Assembly: GCF_041260155.1 (NCBI RefSeq)
Contig: NC_091940.1
Location: 28,679,651 to 28,743,650, forward strand
Direction: 5' to 3'
From: Ptychodera flava
Taxonomy: Eukaryota > Hemichordata > Enteropneusta > Ptychoderidae
DNA length: 64,000 nucleotides
In this document: piece by piece, positions 1-13,300 of the stretch
How positions within the stretch are numbered: position 1 is the first letter of the stretch
How the letters are laid out: each line of letters starts with the position of its first letter
Notes under the pieces: generated by a model
What the model was told of the DNA's origin: nothing
Databases searched by the model: none
What the model saw: only the letters and a program-made list of their open reading frames with translations
Translations under genes and position numbers: made by a program

Positions 1-311
1 AAATCATAGGATATGATATCCGTGATGTCTAACGTTGGAAAACTGGCGATAAGGTCCCGACCGCACCCTCGAATATTGTAATTACGAAACGTCCTTCGGA
101 ATTCGTAGATTTGTGGAAGCGGCCTCTCAGAGCAGTATTTTTAATGGCCGAAAACATGTTTGTCATTCATGAAATTGTTGTGATTGAAATGTGAAGTTTT
201 CATGTCACAATTATATTAATCAAAATTAACTCTTAAAATAACTCTTACGGTATAGCAAATGACAAAACAAATCATTACGATGAATCTAACGTTTGCCAAA
301 TTTGAACGCAG

Positions 312-1042
312 GTGATTGATTTAGAGACTGGAAAAACTCTAGGAGTTGGAAAGGAAGGAGAAATATGCTTCCGTGGTCCACAGGTCATGAAGGGATACCG
401 AAACAACATCGAAGAAACAAGGAAGATGATTTCAGAAGATGGATGGCTTCGTACTGGTAATTGAAATGCCCTTGATGTTGTAATGTCTGGATTTAAACGG
501 GAAGTTACAGGACCGTGGGCGCACAATAGGGGGTTTACTTGATGTCGCAACTACTTTCATACACTGGGCGGGAGTTTTTGAATTCTCGGAGCATCGCTTT
601 GAACGTATGATACATTTGAATAATTATGATAGGCACTTTTGTGACATATTCAAAGAGGGATCAAATGGTTCGTACAAGGAACATATTTTGAAACATATGC
701 GTTTTCGGACAAAAGACGGAACGATTATTCAGTTTATTTTCGACTCAAGTTTAGTCGCTACAAATTCACAGATATCATATGCAAGATTCAATGATAATTA
801 ACGCCTGAAACATGGCAAAATTATGGGATTCTGGGACCAAACACCGCACGTCCGATCAGTAGCGTGGCTTTTTCACATTTGCATAGATTTACGATAATCC
901 GGCTTTTTAGGGGAAGTTCCTGTTTAACAAACTACTCATCCCGAGCTGTCTGTCTTTGGTATGCATGCATGACACGCATACGTGCATGCATAAAAAAATA
1001 CATACATACATACATACATACATACATACATACATACATACA

Positions 1043-1104
<62 letters not shown>

Positions 1105-1445
1105 CATACATACATACATACATACATACATACATACATACATACATACATACATACATACATACATACATACATACATACATACATACATACATACATA
1201 AAGACAGAGAGCTCTGGCGATATTAAAGTACTAATGATGCATACGTCGTACATTCATGCATGGCTGCATGGCATGCTTTTGAATAGAAGTTTATTTAATT
1301 CTGAGGTCGCTAACAATATAATCTGTAAGCAGAATGTGCAAAATGGTAATTTTGACACTTTGAAGTTTAGCATCGACATCACTTTCTAAACTGACCACCT
1401 TGAGGCGAGTATACATACATACATACATACATACATACTACACAT

Positions 1446-1477
<32 letters not shown>

Positions 1478-1478
1478 A

Positions 1479-1554
<76 letters not shown>

Positions 1555-2582
1555 AAGACTCAACGGGCGTCAAGTGTCATGGAGACTTGTGCAAATATGT
1601 TAAGGAAAACATGAATCGATAAAGTAAATGTTCCTCCAGAGAACACTGATCTGTGTGAAATGCCTTTATCAATATTACGTAACAAACGCGAAATCACATT
1701 TTTTTCCGACTTCTAATTTTGATACTCTCAAGGTGATATTGGTTTCTACAATGAAAAGGGTCATTTCTATGTGGTCGATCGTCTCAAAGACTTGATCAAG
1801 TATAAAGCTTACCAGGTACTGTCGGGTTTGTTTAAACTTATCGGCTTGCTTTTAATAGGCGGCCAATGATATTTCATCATGTTACGTATTTCTATAACAC
1901 TCATGAGCACGATGAGACCCAGATAGATGCACGGTCTTTATAGATAACTATATACATTTTGTCAATAATGAAATATACGTTTCATTCAAATACTGTAATT
2001 ATGTATTTTCTGTATATGTGTATCTGCATACATAATACATTTCATATTTAAATATATGTAAAAGGTGACATATATTTGAAAGGAACATTTCTAATGACTC
2101 CCACGAATATATGCTACATTTCTAAGAATATCTGTTCATTGCCCGTTTTAAGTTTGTAAAGCTAGATTAATATTTTTCATGTGGTGTTGCAGGTAGCGCC
2201 TACAGAGTTAGAGAATTTGATTCTATCGATGCCAGGTGTAAAAGAAGTTGCCGTTATTGGCCTACCTCATGACGAGGCAGGGGAGTTACCCAAGGCGTTT
2301 GTCGTACCTAAATCTGATAACATCAAACCGGAAGATGTCATGAAGTTTGTAGAGGGTGAGTTTAATCTTGACGAACGACTCTATTAATTTAATGATTTTA
2401 AAATAAGCCGCCTCGAAAAAAGTGATGGTTACATATTTCTTTCTTATTTTTATCTGTTGAATTTTACTTCAGGTAAAGTTATTCCACAGAAGAAACTCCG
2501 CGGTGGTGTTGAGTTCGTCGACGAAATTCCTAAATCTGCAAGTGGGAAGATTCTGCGAAGGGTTTTGAAGGCACGCAAATAG
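312..2582 (+). CDS. 4-coumarate-CoA-ligase-like acyl-CoA synthetase, C-terminal part (5' exons outside window)
   Basis: Member of the ANL (AMP-binding) family, which activates a carboxylic acid with ATP and transfers it to CoA. Four exons are readable: 312-456, 1733-1815, 2193-2355 and 2473-2582 (stop TAG). All join in frame with AG/GT borders and phases 1, 0, 1. The first encodes VIDLETGK...[14 protein letters not shown] and ends in GWLRT. The second opens the GDIGFY hinge and continues [12 protein letters not shown]. The third carries [16 protein letters not shown]. The last carries [11 protein letters not shown] with the catalytic lysine of the C-terminal lid. The protein ends in KARK, with no SKL-type peroxisomal signal. 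The acid-binding half and P-loop would lie upstream; nothing resembling them is seen in 1-311. Exon lengths nearly match the paralogue at 7291-14516 (145/142, 83/83, 163/163). The true substrate cannot be told; luciferase-like or 4CL-like names are family names only. Confidence 0.9.
1001..1200. repeat. (CATA)n microsatellite
   Basis: Nearly pure CATA tetranucleotide array with one interruption near 1071, in the first visible intron of the acyl-CoA synthetase. Open reading frames through it (YIHT/MYVC repeats) are a by-product of the repeat. Confidence 0.97.
1413..1547. repeat. short CATA then long TA microsatellite
   Basis: A CATAC stretch passes into an imperfect (TA)n array in the same intron. 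Nothing else is seen between 1201 and 1732. Confidence 0.9.
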
Positions 2583-3099
2583 AAGAAAATTGACAAAGGA
2601 GCAATATAACTAGTCTAATTGGTGTATGCACGAGGACGCGTGGTGTATGAAGTTGTTGTCCTCGCTCGCGTGCGGGGACAGCAGAAGACACTGCAAATCC
2701 GATTCCAAAACACTGTAAACAAGGGGTTCAGTAATTATTACATATGTTACGACATTAAAACAAAAGAAAAGCATTCAAAAATAAGCAACATGCAGTTAAA
2801 TAATGATCTAGCTAGAACTTAATGACTTGCTTAGTATTAGTTATTGTCTGAGAAATCTTCCTTTGCGAAGCAGTTAGCTTAAAGATGAAGTAATTTTTTA
2901 TTCGTTTACAAAATAATGGTTGTTCACAAAAATTCCCCGTCAAGAACTCATTACATGTAACGTAAGTTATGGTATTATCAAATTGTGAAGAAAAATGTTC
3001 TTGTTGTTCTGACAGGATTAAGGGGATCTTCAGACCACAGTACGCGTAGATAGAGTAACTGGCGACACGGGAATTAACGTTGCGCTCGAAAATTTATTT

Positions 3100-3128
3100 C
3101 CCCAGGTCAGCCTGATGGCTGCCTGGGG
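3100..3128. other. short GC-rich hairpin
   Basis: Seven-base stem CCCCAGG/CCTGGGG plus CAGCC/GGCTG, with a one-base bulge and a TGAT loop. It lies about 500 bases past the stop of the left ligase. No known RNA family is recognised. Confidence 0.5.
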
Positions 3129-4639
3129 CAACCCTTAGCTCCGAGAGCCTGGAGATATGCTCACTCCAAGGCCCCCAAAGTCAGACTTTCAAAGTTACAA
3201 TACTTTGTCGACAAGAAAACTTGCCAACGCTAGTTTCACAATGATTAATACGTAGTATGCATGAGACATGTCACAACACCATCACACACCAAGCTGTGAT
3301 AATATGAAAAGCGATACTTAACAGCTACAATTCTGATAAAAGTTCGACTACTTTGTCTTTCTATTGTCCAACCTTGCGTGAGACATTTCATGCATAATAA
3401 TAGGAATTCACGAGACACGCGGGTGCCTGGAATGGCGCTGCCATTGAATTTAAACAAAAGAGACTTGAAAATGTAATTCGCCGCCAATTTTGGAGAATTA
3501 CACCTCCGGTAAATCGTGGGAAGTCAAGCCCAAGTGGCGAAATGTTGAAATTTGGCGAATTACTAGAATGAAGATTTACAGTAACCGATACAAATTATAG
3601 AAACATGACAGTATATTGAACATGTATTAGTCATTTGCGCTGCAGTACAGTAGTGCAAATATTGCTTCCACACTCACTATTGGAGTTGACGTTCTTACGC
3701 AGGAACTGGAAGAAGAACGGCCACTACTCGGCCCATTTGATGCACAATCACGAATGTTACATGTATAAGAACAAGTTTATTACGGAAATCAGATCCGAGC
3801 ATCACCATCTGTCGAACGTTTACTGTCATGCAATCTTTGCGGTATTTTGTAGGAAAAAAACACTTAGAGTCTTAAAGATCGTATCGTAAAGTACATTTCT
3901 GTTCTTCTATGTTGATCCTGACAACCGTTCGACCGTTCATTATTGAACATCATGACTCACAGAATTTCGCGCCTAAAATAGGACAAGTCAAATTTCATGA
4001 TATTGTTACGGTATAATTCTCGTTTCGGTAATATAAATCAATAAAAGAATTCTACACAATTTAACCGCTATAAAGTCTATATCGAGTACAACATTGACAG
4101 CTTTCCCTGCTTTTTTTCGTACAGCGAATTTTAATGGTGTAATACCTGCGGCTTCATTTTTTTAATTGTTTATTTGCATATCGACTAGGAGACTACAGAA
4201 GTGAAAGAACTATTTCTTTTGTCATTATAATACTATACCCACCTTTACATTTCCATGTATATTGTATCCCTGACACTATACGATTGATTTGTAAAAGGCT
4301 TCGATAAGTATATTTTATTACCGAATGATAACAATTAAAATGTGTGGAGAAATTGAGGTTTGTGACAAAAAAGACATATACTATTGCAAGTTTATACACA
4401 TACCATTCAGACACATCACGTAAACGGAATTTAGTAAAAATGTATTTCTTACTTTGTTCAAAAGCAACGATATAAAAATGTAAGCGATAGCAGGAATTGA
4501 CAAATGCAACCTTACAAGATGCATAACACAGTTGATGGTTTTGCGGCTAAATTCTCATGTATAGTGAGACTTGACGACGTGAGGTAAGCCTTCAGGTAGT
4601 TCGCGCCACGAAACTGTTGCTCAAGGCAACTTTAACCGT

Positions 4640-4832
4640 TTTACTTTCAAAATAAAGACAAGAAATTAGGGGTCAAAGTAGCCATCACCCCTGTGTTACC
4701 TCTACAGGGAAAATGAAGTTTTCACAAAAGTAAATCGATTGTTCCTAGATTTTGAAAGTGGTAATGGTAGAGCAGTAATTGTAAAAGTTTGCGAGTCCGA
4801 ATATCTGTCCGCGAGGCACATTCTACCTTAAC
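4640..4832. mobile_element. MITE-like element, family A, partial
   Basis: Decayed half copy of a repeat seen seven times in the window. Shared landmarks are a GGCCGCCAT-like core, 'GTCCGAATATCTGTCC' and a terminal CATTCTACCTTAA, which is the inverse of the TTAAGGTAG end of full copies. Confidence 0.6.
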
Positions 4833-7290
4833 TTCATTTGTAGCACTTGTAAGGATACCTACAATAATCCGTCTGTAAAAACTTTCACCTGTAGCCTACA
4901 CATCTTTTGAAATACACAACACAGAGATGAAATCTGCCATATTCGCCTATTGCAGCTGGATCATTTGCTTTCCCGCCCACATGTAAAATAAACTTACAAA
5001 ACTGATAATGCACCTGCTCAACTTGAGGGGAAGATCTTAGACCCCCAGATTTCAAAGCCGTACAATAGAATTAGTGTGACATAAATATCAAAACGTTCAA
5101 ATAATCAGAATACCACATTTATATGTAAAACAACTCTGGTAACAATGTCACAAAATCTGCTAATTGGTTCCCCATTGAGTAGTCTGTTGATTTTAATGCT
5201 CCTTATATCGAGTTTGTTGTATTTATGTAGCCTTGTCTGCAAAATTCTTGGCAAAACAACAAGTGGGCAAAAATATGGCTGCTATACTCACAGTCATGGT
5301 GCTGTTTATAGGTCCCTTGTGACAACATATCTTTCATCTACGTTGACTTCAGAATGCACAGCTTAGAAAAATATATGAAAGGTTGTGAACAAACTTCGCA
5401 GTCTATCAGTATAAAATGCGTTCTTTCACATTTTACGAACTTGTAAAGCCACGGTAACTTTGTATATAAAAGGCGTAAATACTATTTTGGAAGGCTCCAA
5501 GAAGGACTATTCTGGTGTCAGAAAGTTTGTGTCTACCAGCCTTCACCCGAACAAACTATCGAAGCAATAAGCTTTTCAATTACCTACACAAATGATGGTT
5601 GGTTTGAAGGTTGCATTACAAATTTGTCATAAACAATTATTTTAGTGAAAACATTAAATATGCTTGGCCATTGTTGAATGTCTCAGTCACTGCGCTTTAT
5701 GATTTCTTCCCTCTATTTGTCATGCATAATGTCAGTGACTTCTTCATCAAATTTACAAGAAAACAGAAGTGATGATTTTCCGATGTCTGTCGGTCTTTTA
5801 ATCTAGAAATTGTACGACTAAAATAATACTTTGAATCTGTAATGTTTTCTGAAACAAAGACTTTTCAGTTTCATAGTCAGTAGTCCTTACAATGACATCA
5901 TTTTTAAAGGCTGCTGTGCTTGTGTTCACTATTCACGTATTATGCATATCAATTATAGTATTTAGAACTAATTTTTTCTATCGTGGTGTGTATATGTCTA
6001 TTGTGAAGAGTCAAACAGTAGCTTAAATTTCGATGTTGATGCTCATCGTACGGGTAAACCTGAACACATCAAAATCCATAAAACTAGTCCACCATGGTAT
6101 CCAAAGAAACGGGCACATTGTCTTTTGTGCACATGTTACTGCATGACAGGAAACGGGGCGCCACAGCTCGCTATTTTTAAGCACAAGTCACAGAAGAACG
6201 CGTCTCGCTATGAGCAAAATCATCTAACACCACTTAAATGCAGGGCCGGCGTTCAGGCAGATATATAAGGCCACTGTGTGCAGAGGAAACGTACAAGGCA
6301 GCCATTCGTTGTAAAAACGAAAGAACTTTGACAAAGGGTGCTTGAGGAGTCTATACCAATGAATTTTTATTGCATGCGTCAATTTATCATAACGGAGAAC
6401 CTTTTCTCTACCAGACTCTCCTATTGTTCTGGGCATCAGTTCTTGCGTAAATATTAATGACTAAATGACCTGTTTATTCGACTGATTAAAACGTCCATAC
6501 TAAAAGTATATTTCTGTTTCAGAGGATATTTGGCTCTGAGGCCCTGCAGTCTTCATTAATGTATGCGCAGCGTAGCAAGCTTGACTTGTCAACTTTGACC
6601 ATTCAATTAATCAGACGAATTTATCGTGCATCACTTTTAAAAGACTATGTCACAAAGCCTAAAGCCAAAGGCAACAGGACTGTAAACAATAGGCTTTACC
6701 CAACATTAATAATCGTTCACGCTTTTTACTCCTCAAGCTCTTAAATTCTTAACTATATTGTCTTGACGTAAATGCATTACATCTGGCATAAAGTTGTTTC
6801 ACATTTTAAAATCAGGTAGGTGACATCTGATAATGATTCGTCTCTAATAAAGGGATGGAAATTTCAAATGACAGAACTATTTTATAACTCAAAAAGATTT
6901 CTTTAAGCTTAAAGTCTTAAATGATTAGTCCATCACGATCAATAAGTATTACATATTTTCTTAAATATATATCCAACATAAATTGTAAGGAGTTTTAACG
7001 TGTTATGGAATTTCTTGTATTGGCTCTCACAGTGTACATGTTGAACATTTTGAACTGTTGTTGCTACATGGAAATTTTGCTATATATTAACTAGACCCCT
7101 GCAATACATCTGAATAGAATAACCTTAGACGAGGGTTTTCTAAATGAAATATTGCTAGGGGAGATACACGTCGTTGGGTTTTTTCCAGATAAAAGAATAG
7201 CTACCGTGTCCCTCCAAACGATTTTAAGTTTATGTGCTCTCATCCGTGCACCAAATACAGTGTGTTGAATTTGACGTGTTTCAATCATCT

Positions 7291-10271
7291 TCATGCTTTC
7301 TTGGTATTATCCAATTGGCGGGCTTTCAGTACTCGTCTTAAGATCTTCCCACTCGCTGACTTTGGAATCCGGTCGACGAACTTCACGCCTCCGCGGAGCT
7401 TCTTATAGGGAGCTACTTTGCCTGTAGATGGACATTCAAACTATATTTCAAACAATCTGAATAGTTAAATGATTGCCACAAAGACTTGAACGGGAATATC
7501 GGACATCGTACTCCTAGTAATAAAATAAACTTTTTTTCTCTTCATTTTAGTTGCGTGGCATTTATGACATTTAGATGCACAAATAAAACGACAGCTGACG
7601 ATTTGAGAAGAGTCACTGCTAAAACCCAACACTGGTGTGATAAGGTATCGTACACCACAGTCAAACAAAGTATGACACTTAGGTTCAGCGATATTGTCCG
7701 AAGCACTCGAAGAATGAAATGAATACTTTATTCGACATTTCTTCCAGCTGGAGTATTATTGTAAATATTGCAAACATATGAAATATCTGTGCCATGCATA
7801 ATTATATCATCAATCTTGATCATGATTTTAATAATTTCCCAGTCCGACTAATACCACAGCTATAACGGCATAGAACAGGAACATAACACGTTTTCATGAC
7901 CTATGACCTGCCGCCTGCTTGCCAACTAGAAAAGTTGCAAAGTTACCCTCAACAAACTTGATGATGTCGTCTGGTGTGACTTTTTCGGTTTTCGGTACGA
8001 CAAACGCTATGGGTATCTCCCCAGCCTCTTCGTCAGGTAGACCAATCACGGCAACATCCTTAACGTCTGGCATTGTTAGAATTACTTCTTCCAATTCAGC
8101 TGGGGCAACCTTATGGAAAAGGGAAAATAAATTGTTCAGTATATTTAAAGAAAAATGTTGTTGATAACGCCAACATGCTGGCCAACAACATGACTACCTT
8201 TAGCAAAATCTGATTGGCGATAGCAAACGCAGACGATTATCTAGACCAGTTTTAGCAGGGTATGACCATTATATTTTGCCATTAACGAACCCATAGACCT
8301 TGCCCATGAACAAGGACAAAACGAATGCCTTCAACGACTCGAATTGCAACACGACTGTGTTGTATTCGACCTACACGATAGCAATATGTGTAAACCGGAG
8401 GCAGCCAACCATGGCAGTTTATTGAAAGAAATTCGTAGTAAAGGCGTTTTGATTGTTTAAATTGTAAATAGCATTGAGAATTTTGGGCAACTAACGTTTT
8501 GGAGCGGCAGTAAAAGATGCTCGCAACTGCCCTCCCATCACGGATTAAAAAACTTCCCCTCCCTCCCTCCCATACTTTCCCCTGTCCCCTCCCCACTACC
8601 AATACTCCCCAGTGCCCCACTCCCCATCATAAGTACTCCCGAAAACACTCTTCCCATAGCAAAATTCACCCTGTTCTTTTGTCAACATTTAATTTTATCC
8701 GCCCGATATAAACATCCCCCCGCCCACTGACATAAAAGAAACGCCCTTCCCCGCCTACTAAAGTTTATCGAAGAGAATAAATCCCCTCCCGTCATCGAGC
8801 CACTTGCAAAAACACTTTTTTACGCAGAACATGCAGTCTCATTGACTGCCCCACATAAATTTTATGCGGCATGACCGCAGATAACGATAGAAGCAACTTC
8901 TGAATATTATGGCTTAAAATGAGAAGAATTTTACCTCCCTTTCCTTTAACATGTTTCTTGGCTAAAAGGTCGGGTGAGATAATTTACGAACTTCAAGTTT
9001 TTGTATCAGACTACTCCCTGTTGCCACCAGATAACAGTGAAATTTGGTAAATTCACAAAATTCTTTGGGTCCCATAATAGGTATGTGCAATTTTACCTAG
9101 CTTTGATTTATGAGTGTTCTGCAATGAATGTTAATGCCAGCAAGACTGAAAACAATGAAACTTAAATATATATTTTCCTGGACATTAAGTTGCAGCCATT
9201 TCAGGCAAAGCAACGACGTAACCAAAAGAACAAGACTACCTGAAATCCTTTATACTTGATCAGTTCTTTCAGGCGATCCACGATGAAGATCTGACCAGTC
9301 TCATCATAGTGGCCAATGTCACCTGATAAATAAAAGACACTCCAATTAAAATCTACACTATTAAGTCGGTTTTAGAAATTATGAGCAGCAATGAGCTCTG
9401 AGTGCAATTACCTAGTTCTCGTTCCAGTAAATACGCGCCCCTATTGGCGGACTTTCCCGGGAATTCGGAAATCTAACGCGTGTGGCTGTTATTCAAAGCT
9501 GGCGAACGAGAACTCAACTACTGATACTCACAACCTACGGTATATCGATCGGGTTACGGTACCTTCTCACCTACAGAAGGCCACATGGAAAAAACAACTG
9601 AGGCTTGGTAGAGATCTGAGACGTCGTGACTTCTCTCCGAGAAAGGAAGGATTTTCTGTAAAGACTCCCTAGCTGCATGGGAATTCGTCTATTGTGACTA
9701 AATAAGGTTTTGTGTCATGTAGGATCAAACAGCATGGTCACCTGTGTGCAGCCAGCCATCCACTATTGTCATTTCGGTAGCGTTAGGATTATTCAAATAT
9801 CCCTTCATCACTTGGGGACCCTTGCAGCAGAGTTCTCCGTCTTCATTGGCACCAAGAATTTTCCCGGTGTCCACGTCCACCACCTATTAATTTACAGAAT
9901 TTACACATCACTATGATAACATATACAGATTTCGTCAAAAGGGACTAATTCACTGTATTCTCTTATATTCGTCGGTGTTTCCTGATAAATACATAAACAG
10001 ACAATCTTAAAACTATCCGTCGGGACAGTAAGTACTAAAGAGCTGAATAAACAGTAGCCATAATTTCCTTTTATTTCAGACTGGCATTATTCAACATTGA
10101 TGCACAGGCACTCACCTTCAATTCTGTATTTGGCAAGAGGACCCCAACAGTACTAACATCATATTCTTCATCGGTGTTGGTACCAGCCACGCCAGGGCTA
10201 CATTCTGTCAAACCATAACCTGTGAAGGACATCTATCTATCTATTTATCTATTTATTTGTCTATCTATCTG

Positions 10272-10310
<39 letters not shown>

Positions 10311-13300
10311 CTCTATCTGTCTATCTATCTATCCGTCTATCTAATTATCTATCTATCTATTTGTCCGCCTGTCTATCTATATCCATTAAACCATCGATCA
10401 ATCCATCCATCGATTGATTCGTTGGTCTGTCTTTTTGTCAGTCGAAAAGTCTGTCTGTCTCTCTCTCTGTCGGTCTGTCTGTCGGTCTATGTGTTTCTGC
10501 GTTCTTCTGTCCTTCCCGGTACTCTTCTGTCCGTCCTGTCCTTCCCGGGACCATTCTGTCCGTCCCTCTGTCTATATGTCTGTCTATCTGCCAATCTGCA
10601 AGCAGACCAATTGACCGATCTATACATTGAGTAATCGATCTATATATCCATCGATCTGTTGTCATTAATCAAACAATGGGTGAACTTGAAAATGCAAAAC
10701 CCACCCTGTTTTAGCATGAGGTCTCGACGATTCATTCGACTTTTGACAGCTTCGATTATGTGAGGACCAATGGGTGCTGCTCCTGACATGACTTTCTTCA
10801 AACTCGACAGATTATAATTTTCCAGAAGAGGATACTTCGCCAGGAATAGTGCAAGAGGCGGAACTATCGGACAAAATGTCACCTGTACAATGTAACGATG
10901 TGATATACTGTCACATGATATTTGCACATGACATTTTCATCCTCAGAGCCAATAACATTTGGTAATACATGTTCAAGAAAGATCGTTTTAAAATTCGACA
11001 ATATCGGCAATCTAATACAAAACATCAATGGTTTCTTTATTTATTTACTCATTCATTCATTTCTTTTACCGTACACAAACAATTTACAATGGTAAGAAAT
11101 GCAATCGTGAAGTGCGCGTGATAGCAAAAAAGTCCCTGAAAAAATACAAATTCCATTGACGAAGTTCCTCTGAAGTGCCAGAAAATATGACGACAGGAAC
11201 TAATTTCAAATTGCTTGACGACAATAGAGTTTTCAGTCTTGTTTTTTTATTTTGCCAAATCAAAAATTTATTTGACCCCATACAGTATAAACAGAATGAA
11301 GGCCGTTTTGAATTTTAGGTGTCTATAAATGTCAGAGTTTATTTATTGGCACAACAAATTTGCACGCTGATCATTGTATTCTTGCTTTTAATAGAGAATA
11401 GTTGAAAGTTTCTTTGGGGGCAGTTTAAGCAAAAGTTTAAGTCTATGAGTTTCGAGGCCTTACAACCTTAATAAAGCCATTTCATTATTAATAGTCTCAG
11501 TTGCGAACGGCTGTTAACTCACCTTGTGTTGTTGTATCGCGTTCAAGAACGTCTCCGGGTCGAACTGGGGCAGGGTGACAACCAGAGCGCCTCGTTTGAC
11601 CGCCTGCGTCAAGACACACACCATGGCGTAGATGTGATAGAACGGTAGTATCCCGAGAATGACGTCCACCCCAGCTTCAAAATCAAGCATGCCCGGAGTT
11701 CTTAAGAGAAGTACCGAAGTGCGTGATTTTTAACGATCAAATGGTGTCAAATTAATCTTGGACATATTAACCGTGTTTTTTCTCTCCCTATGTGTTCCAA
11801 ATTACCCCGGAAATTGGTGTTTCAGTCGAACAATGAGAAAACACTATCGCGTGATTGTACAAGCACGATAATTAGGAAAAGAGACAATGCATGTAACACG
11901 TTTTGTGAAGTATATAATTTGATCTTTTTCACTTTTTACAGTTCTGTCATGTTCTCAACTTCCCATACGGATTGTACTATAATGTTGTATAAAATGATAC
12001 CTGAGCCAGTTAAACCATAGACCCTCGAGGTAAATGAGGGTATAGTTCAACATTAAGTTCATCGCCTCTCACAGTAGGGAATATCACTTCCTTTCAACTT
12101 TTAAAAGTACAAGTACACCGACAGGTGTTGTGCAAAGAACTGCAACAGTTGAAGGTCACGGTCATACTCTCCTATACTTACTTCAGTTGCGCCAAGTTTG
12201 CCACGATGTTGTAGTGGGTCAGCATAACACCCTTTGGAAGTCCGGTTGTTCCGCTGGAGAAGGGCAAGGTCACGATATCCTCGGTTGGATTTATCTTGAT
12301 ACTGCTGGGAAACGCTGAACCGTCATCCCCTAAGAGCTTCGAACAAGGGACGCAGTCGCCTATCCCCTCGTTACCGAGTACGTATATTCCCTGGAAGAAA
12401 ATAGGGTTTTCCAACAACGTGTTTGCACCAACGTCTGCATATGTACAAGTTCTACCAGTGAAATCATAATGTCATCAAGGTTTCCTCTCTTGATGAACCA
12501 GTGAATTTGGATAACATCGACGTGGTGGCGCAAGTCAGAATATCTCAGTACTTAAAAATGTAAGTCGACAAGATTTCAGGCATAATGCAGCATACGTTTA
12601 TTTACATGGCTGTTGATGGCTGCAGTAGTATACAATCTTACTGTGATTATGATATGCTTGTTAGTGGTTTATTCGCCAGAACAGGAAATTCAAGCCCTTG
12701 TGGCAGAACGACTTCAGTTACTTTAGACATTATTTTGACAAAAGAATTAATATATGTAGTCGTGTGATGCAACAAACCCACCTTCATTGGCCGGAACTTT
12801 TCGACGGCTTGCTTAGCTTTTTGAACAAAGGCAGGGTGTGTTATCAGCCAATGGGCATCGGAAAGTTTCAACTGGTACGCTAACTCATCTATACATTGCA
12901 AAAGGATAACAAAGTGGAGGGAAATAATGTGACTAATTTTCACGAATATGCTACCCAAAATTAGTCAGGGTTTGTGACAGTCGTAAACGCTTAATTTGGA
13001 TAGGCTTTCACCAAGGGCCAAGAAATAGATAGCGTTTCTCCTTCGAAACTCTAGCACATGACTATTGGAAAAGTTTTTATTCATTTAAGGTAGTATGAGC
13101 CTCGAACGTGTAAGACTTAAACCTTTGCCTAAAAATTCCTAAATGAAACTTTCAACCATTCTCTTACCAAATCAATAACAAAAATCGGGAGTCACCGTGT
13201 AAAGTTTGGAAATGGAGACACAAAGTTACCGACAATTTTGCGATATTTGAAATTCAAAATGGCCGCCATCCATGTGGTAACACTGGAGGAAAAATAAATT

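Larger units (their letters stand above)
2583..7290. other. intergenic spacer between two convergent ligase genes
   Basis: No coding exon was recognised here. It holds the 3' flank of both genes, a short GC-rich hairpin at 3100-3128 and a decayed MITE fragment at 4640-4832. The rest is AT-rich, without obvious repeats or open frames longer than about 85 codons. A weak ATTAAA at 2754-2759 could be the poly(A) signal of the left gene. Confidence 0.6.

Noticed and set aside
864-1226. Long frames on both strands through the CATA array
   Set aside because: Pure translation of a microsatellite; all frames are open because the repeat has no stop.
10257-10634. 125-codon frame
   Set aside because: Lies in a CTAT/CTGT array; Ser/Leu/Tyr repeats only.
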